Assembly: GCA_011682595.1 (NCBI GenBank) | Contig: JAACEH010000120.1 | Span: forward strand, 1-6,642 | Direction: 5' to 3' | DNA: 6,642 nucleotides | Origin: Anaerolineaceae bacterium | GTDB lineage: Bacteria; Planctomycetota; Phycisphaerae; FEN-1346; JAACEH01 | In this document: positions 4,191-6,642 of the stretch, piece after piece | Layout of the letters: every line of letters begins with the position of its first letter | Numbering within the stretch: the first letter of the stretch is position 1 | Program-made: the position numbers and the translations under genes | The notes under the pieces: generated by a model | Databases searched by the model: none | What the model saw: only the letters and a program-made list of their open reading frames with translations | What the model was told of the DNA's origin: nothing

Positions 4191-6107
4191 ATGATACTCC
4201 AGAGGATTCAATCTCCGGCCGACCTGCGGCAACTGAACTGGACCGAGGTCCAGACCCTGGCGGCCGAGATCCGCCAGAGGATCACCTCGGTCGTTTCGGC
4301 CACCGGCGGCCACCTGGCCAGCAACCTGGGCGTGGTCGAACTGACGCTGGCCCTGCACCGCACCTTCGATTTCCTGGCGGACCACCTGGTATTCGACGTC
4401 GGCCACCAGTGCTACGCCCACAAGCTGCTGACCGGCCGGGCCGAGCGCTTCGACACCATTCGCCAGGAAGGGGGCCTGAGCGGCTACCCCAACCGCGACG
4501 AGAGCCCCTACGACCGGTTCACAACGGGTCACGCCGGGGTGAGCATCTCGACGGCCCTGGGTCTGGCCCTGGCCGACCAGGCGGCCGGCCGGGACAACCG
4601 GACTGTGGCCGTCATCGGCGACGGGGCACTGGCCAGCGGGGTGGCCCTGGAGGGGCTGAACCACGCCGGCACCTGCAAGGCCAATCTTCTGGTGGTCCTG
4701 AACGACAACCAGATGTGCATCTCCAGCACCGTCGGGGCCATGGCCCAGGCCTTCACCCACGCCCGCACGAGCGGCCTGTACAAGGACCTGAACCGCGAGA
4801 TGCACCGCGTCCTGGACACCTTGCCGATTGTCGGGGCCCAGATGGCCCAGACCCTTTCGGCGGTCAAGGGAGCGATCAAGGACGCCATTGTCCCCGATCA
4901 CACCTTCGAGCACTTCGGCTTCCGCGTCTTCGGCCCGGTCAACGGTCACAACATCCAGGAATTGTGCCGGACGCTCGATGAGATCAAGAGCCTCTCCGGC
5001 CCGATCATGCTGCACGTCTGCACGGAGAAAGGGCACGGCTTCGAGCCCGCGGCGGCCAATCCGGCGAACTTTCACAGTGCGACACCTTTCCGGCAGCAGA
5101 ACGGCAAGGTCGTGCCGCGCCAAGCCCCGGCCGGCGCCTCGTGGAGCGAAGCAGCCGTCGAGGCCCTGATCCAGGTGGCCGAAACCGACGACCGCGTGGT
5201 GGCCATAACCGCCGCCATGCCCGACGGGACGGGGCTCTCGAAGTTTCAGGAGCGGTTCCCCGAGCGGTTCTACGACGTCGGCATCTGCGAATCGCACGCC
5301 GTGGCCTTTGCAGCCGGGCTGGCGGCCGGCGGGTTGCGGCCCGTGGTGGCCATCTACTCGACCTTCCTGCAACGGGCCTACGACCAACTCTACCACGAGC
5401 TGTCGCTGAACCGCAATCTCCCGGTGCTGCTGCTGGTGGACCGGGCCGGACTGGTCGGCGCCGACGGGGCCACCCACCAGGGCCTCTACGACATCGCTTA
5501 TCTGCGGACCGTGCCGGGGGTGGTCGTCGCCGCCCCGGCCGACGGCCTTGAACTGCGGCAGATGATCGGTTTGGCGCAGAGCCTCGAGCGGCCGATGGCT
5601 ATCCGCTATCCGCGCGACCGCGTGCCCGAGAACGACCTTTCGGACCAGCCGGTGGAACTGGGTCGCGGCCATGTGCTGCGCTCGGGGGGGGTGGGCGGGG
5701 CGGGCACGCTGTTGGCCTACGGGGCGGCGTCGCATGCCGCCCTCGCAGCGGCCGAGCTGCTGGCCGGCGAAGGGCTGGAGCTGACCGTCGTCTCGGCCCG
5801 CTTCTGCAAACCGCTGGACGAGGATCTGATCGGCCGCCTGCTGGCCGAGACTCCCTGGACGATCACCATCGAGGAGGCGACGCGGGTCGGCGGCTTCGGC
5901 GGGGCCTGCCTGGAGTTTGCCCAGACCCGCGGCCTGGCCGGCCGCCTGGCGGCCTCGGTGGCCCTGCCGGACGAGTTGATTGAGCACGCCTCGCGCGAGC
6001 GGCTGCTCGAACGGTTCGGCTTGACGGCCGAGCGCCTGGCCGATACGGTAAGGCTGACGATATCGAACACACAAAACAGACCCGTACACGACGGGGCACA
6101 ATCATGA
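4191..6107 (+). CDS. dxs: 1-deoxy-D-xylulose-5-phosphate synthase
   Basis: This thiamine diphosphate (ThDP) enzyme joins pyruvate and glyceraldehyde 3-phosphate into 1-deoxy-D-xylulose 5-phosphate, the entry and main control step of the MEP pathway. It is also a precursor source for thiamine and pyridoxal. The 638 residues are near the usual 620-640. Domain 1 holds GGHLASNLG (His41), DVGHQCYAHKLLTGR, TTGHAGVSIS (His114) and the ThDP/Mg motif GDG (143-145) ending in LNDN (170-173). Domain 2 holds DVGICESHAVAFAAG with the catalytic Glu367 and His369, YSTFLQRAYDQ, DRAGLVGADGATHQG and IRYPRDR. Domain 3 (from about 495) is the transketolase C-terminal fold with EEATRVGGFG. The usual GIAEQHA is here GICESHA; the catalytic residues are kept. 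MILQRIQSPADL is the normal family N-terminus and fixes the ATG at 4191, though no good Shine-Dalgarno is seen. The gene lies 101 bases after ispA and overlaps nadK. Confidence 0.97.
   Translation: MILQRIQSPADLRQLNWTEVQTLAAEIRQRITSVVSATGGHLASNLGVVELTLALHRTFDFLADHLVFDVGHQCYAHKLLTGRAERFDTIRQEGGLSGYPNRDESPYDRFTTGHAGVSISTALGLALADQAAGRDNRTVAVIGDGALASGVALEGLNHAGTCKANLLVVLNDNQMCISSTVGAMAQAFTHARTSGLYKDLNREMHRVLDTLPIVGAQMAQTLSAVKGAIKDAIVPDHTFEHFGFRVFGPVNGHNIQELCRTLDEIKSLSGPIMLHVCTEKGHGFEPAAANPANFHSATPFRQQNGKVVPRQAPAGASWSEAAVEALIQVAETDDRVVAITAAMPDGTGLSKFQERFPERFYDVGICESHAVAFAAGLAAGGLRPVVAIYSTFLQRAYDQLYHELSLNRNLPVLLLVDRAGLVGADGATHQGLYDIAYLRTVPGVVVAAPADGLELRQMIGLAQSLERPMAIRYPRDRVPENDLSDQPVELGRGHVLRSGGVGGAGTLLAYGAASHAALAAAELLAGEGLELTVVSARFCKPLDEDLIGRLLAETPWTITIEEATRVGGFGGACLEFAQTRGLAGRLAASVALPDELIEHASRERLLERFGLTAERLADTVRLTISNTQNRPVHDGAQS
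5684..5704 (+). other. G-quadruplex motif with G8 run inside dxs
   Basis: The coding strand reads G8, T, G3, C, G4, C, G3. This is four or more G tracts of at least three joined by single-base loops, the form expected to make very stable quadruplexes. It codes the Gly-rich SGGVGGAG linker at about residues 498-505, between the pyrimidine-binding and C-terminal domains, where length is tolerated. The G8 run is also prone to polymerase slippage and sequencing error; the reading frame is intact here. Confidence 0.6.
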
Positions 6108-6642
6108 GCAAACCCAAGGTGCTGGTCATGGGGACCGGGTCGCGGCAGACGGTCCGCGAGACCATCGATCAGTTGCGTCCGCTCATCGAGCAACATGCCG
6201 AGATGATCGTTCAGGACCTGCAGTGCGATCCGGCCATCCCGGACGGCGGGGTGGACCTGGCCCTGGTGGTCGGCGGCGACGGATCGATTCTGAAGGCCTC
6301 GCGGCGGCTGGCCCCGGCGGGCGTGCCCTGCCTGGGGGTCAACGTCGGGCGGCTGGGCTTTCTGGCCGCCTTTCGGGTAGAGGAGGTCGCCGAGGCCCTG
6401 CCCGAGGCACTGGCCGGCGGCGGCCGGCGCGTCGAGCGGATGATGCTGACGGCCCGGATCGACAAGGGCGACGGCCATCACCTGCAGGAGATGGCCCTGA
6501 ACGACGTGGTCTTCAGCCACGGGGCGAGCCACCGCATGATCGCAGTTGCGGTCGACATCAACGGCAAGTCGATGGCCACCTATCACGGCGACGGGGTTAT
6601 CGTGGCCACGCCGACCGGCTCGACGGCCTACAACCTGGCCGC
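6104..6642 (+). CDS. nadK: NAD kinase (N-terminal part, cut by the window edge)
   Basis: NAD kinase phosphorylates NAD+ to NADP+ and so sets the NADP(H) pool. The visible 179 residues show the family signature in order: VVGGDGSILKA (55-65, Asp59 of the GGDG motif), LGVNVGRLGFLAAF (77-90), LNDVVFSHG (132-140, the NE/D nucleotide-binding segment) and YHGDGVIVATPTGSTAYNLAA (160-179). The frame stays open to the right edge; about 100 or more residues are probably missing. The ATG overlaps the dxs stop as ATGA, so translation is probably coupled to dxs, and only a weak GGGG lies upstream. MSKPKVLVMG is a normal N-terminus for the family. Placement after dxs links NADPH supply with the NADPH-using MEP pathway; this functional link is inference. 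Confidence 0.95.
   Translation, partial: MSKPKVLVMGTGSRQTVRETIDQLRPLIEQHAEMIVQDLQCDPAIPDGGVDLALVVGGDGSILKASRRLAPAGVPCLGVNVGRLGFLAAFRVEEVAEALPEALAGGGRRVERMMLTARIDKGDGHHLQEMALNDVVFSHGASHRMIAVAVDINGKSMATYHGDGVIVATPTGSTAYNLA

Noticed and set aside
4185..6101. 638-codon open frame on the minus strand covering all of dxs
   Set aside because: Its codons are the exact reverse complements of the dxs codons, so it stays open simply because dxs lacks TTA, CTA and TCA codons, which are rare in GC-rich genes. The protein shows no recognisable family and is low in complexity. The long minus-strand frames at 297-1253, 1742-3154 and 2950-4122 have the same cause.

Overview
The window is a GC-rich stretch of bacterial chromosome carrying housekeeping genes, all on the + strand. 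It holds five complete genes and one cut by the right edge: a YmdB-type metallophosphoesterase (ymdB), both subunits of exonuclease VII (xseA, xseB), farnesyl diphosphate synthase (ispA), 1-deoxy-D-xylulose-5-phosphate synthase (dxs) and the N-terminal part of NAD kinase (nadK). No phage genes, transposase genes, tRNAs, rRNAs or CRISPR arrays are visible.

The gene order and the protein variants (a GDH in place of GNH in YmdB, a CESHA in place of AEQHA in Dxs, and nadK directly after dxs) lead me to guess a planctomycete, possibly of the Phycisphaerae type. This is inference from general knowledge of gene order, not from a search. Other GC-rich phyla with an xseA-xseB-ispA-dxs cluster are not excluded.

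Layout. Positions 1-401 have no convincing protein gene. They contain several hairpins, a candidate leftward promoter (235-262) and a good candidate rightward promoter for ymdB (323-351). ymdB (402-1256) is followed 23 bases later by xseA (1280-2740). An 81- to 102-base gap with a REP-like palindrome separates xseA from xseB (2843-3076). A second promoter of the same TTGCC-N17-TAGANT form (3114-3142) precedes ispA (3187-4089). One hairpin overlaps the ispA stop codon, and a second one with a U-rich loop sits just before dxs (4191-6107). dxs and nadK (from 6104) overlap by four bases (ATGA).

How the genes work together. Dxs makes the first intermediate of the MEP isoprenoid pathway and IspA makes farnesyl diphosphate from its end products. 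NadK makes NADP+, the source of the NADPH that the MEP pathway uses. XseA and XseB form one nuclease. YmdB is a cyclic-nucleotide phosphodiesterase-like protein that often lies near xseA in other genomes. I see no undescribed multi-gene system. The points worth a second look are non-coding (the shared promoter form, the hairpin-rich left region, the REP-like element, the dxs leader and a G-quadruplex motif inside dxs), plus the altered metal-site motif in YmdB.
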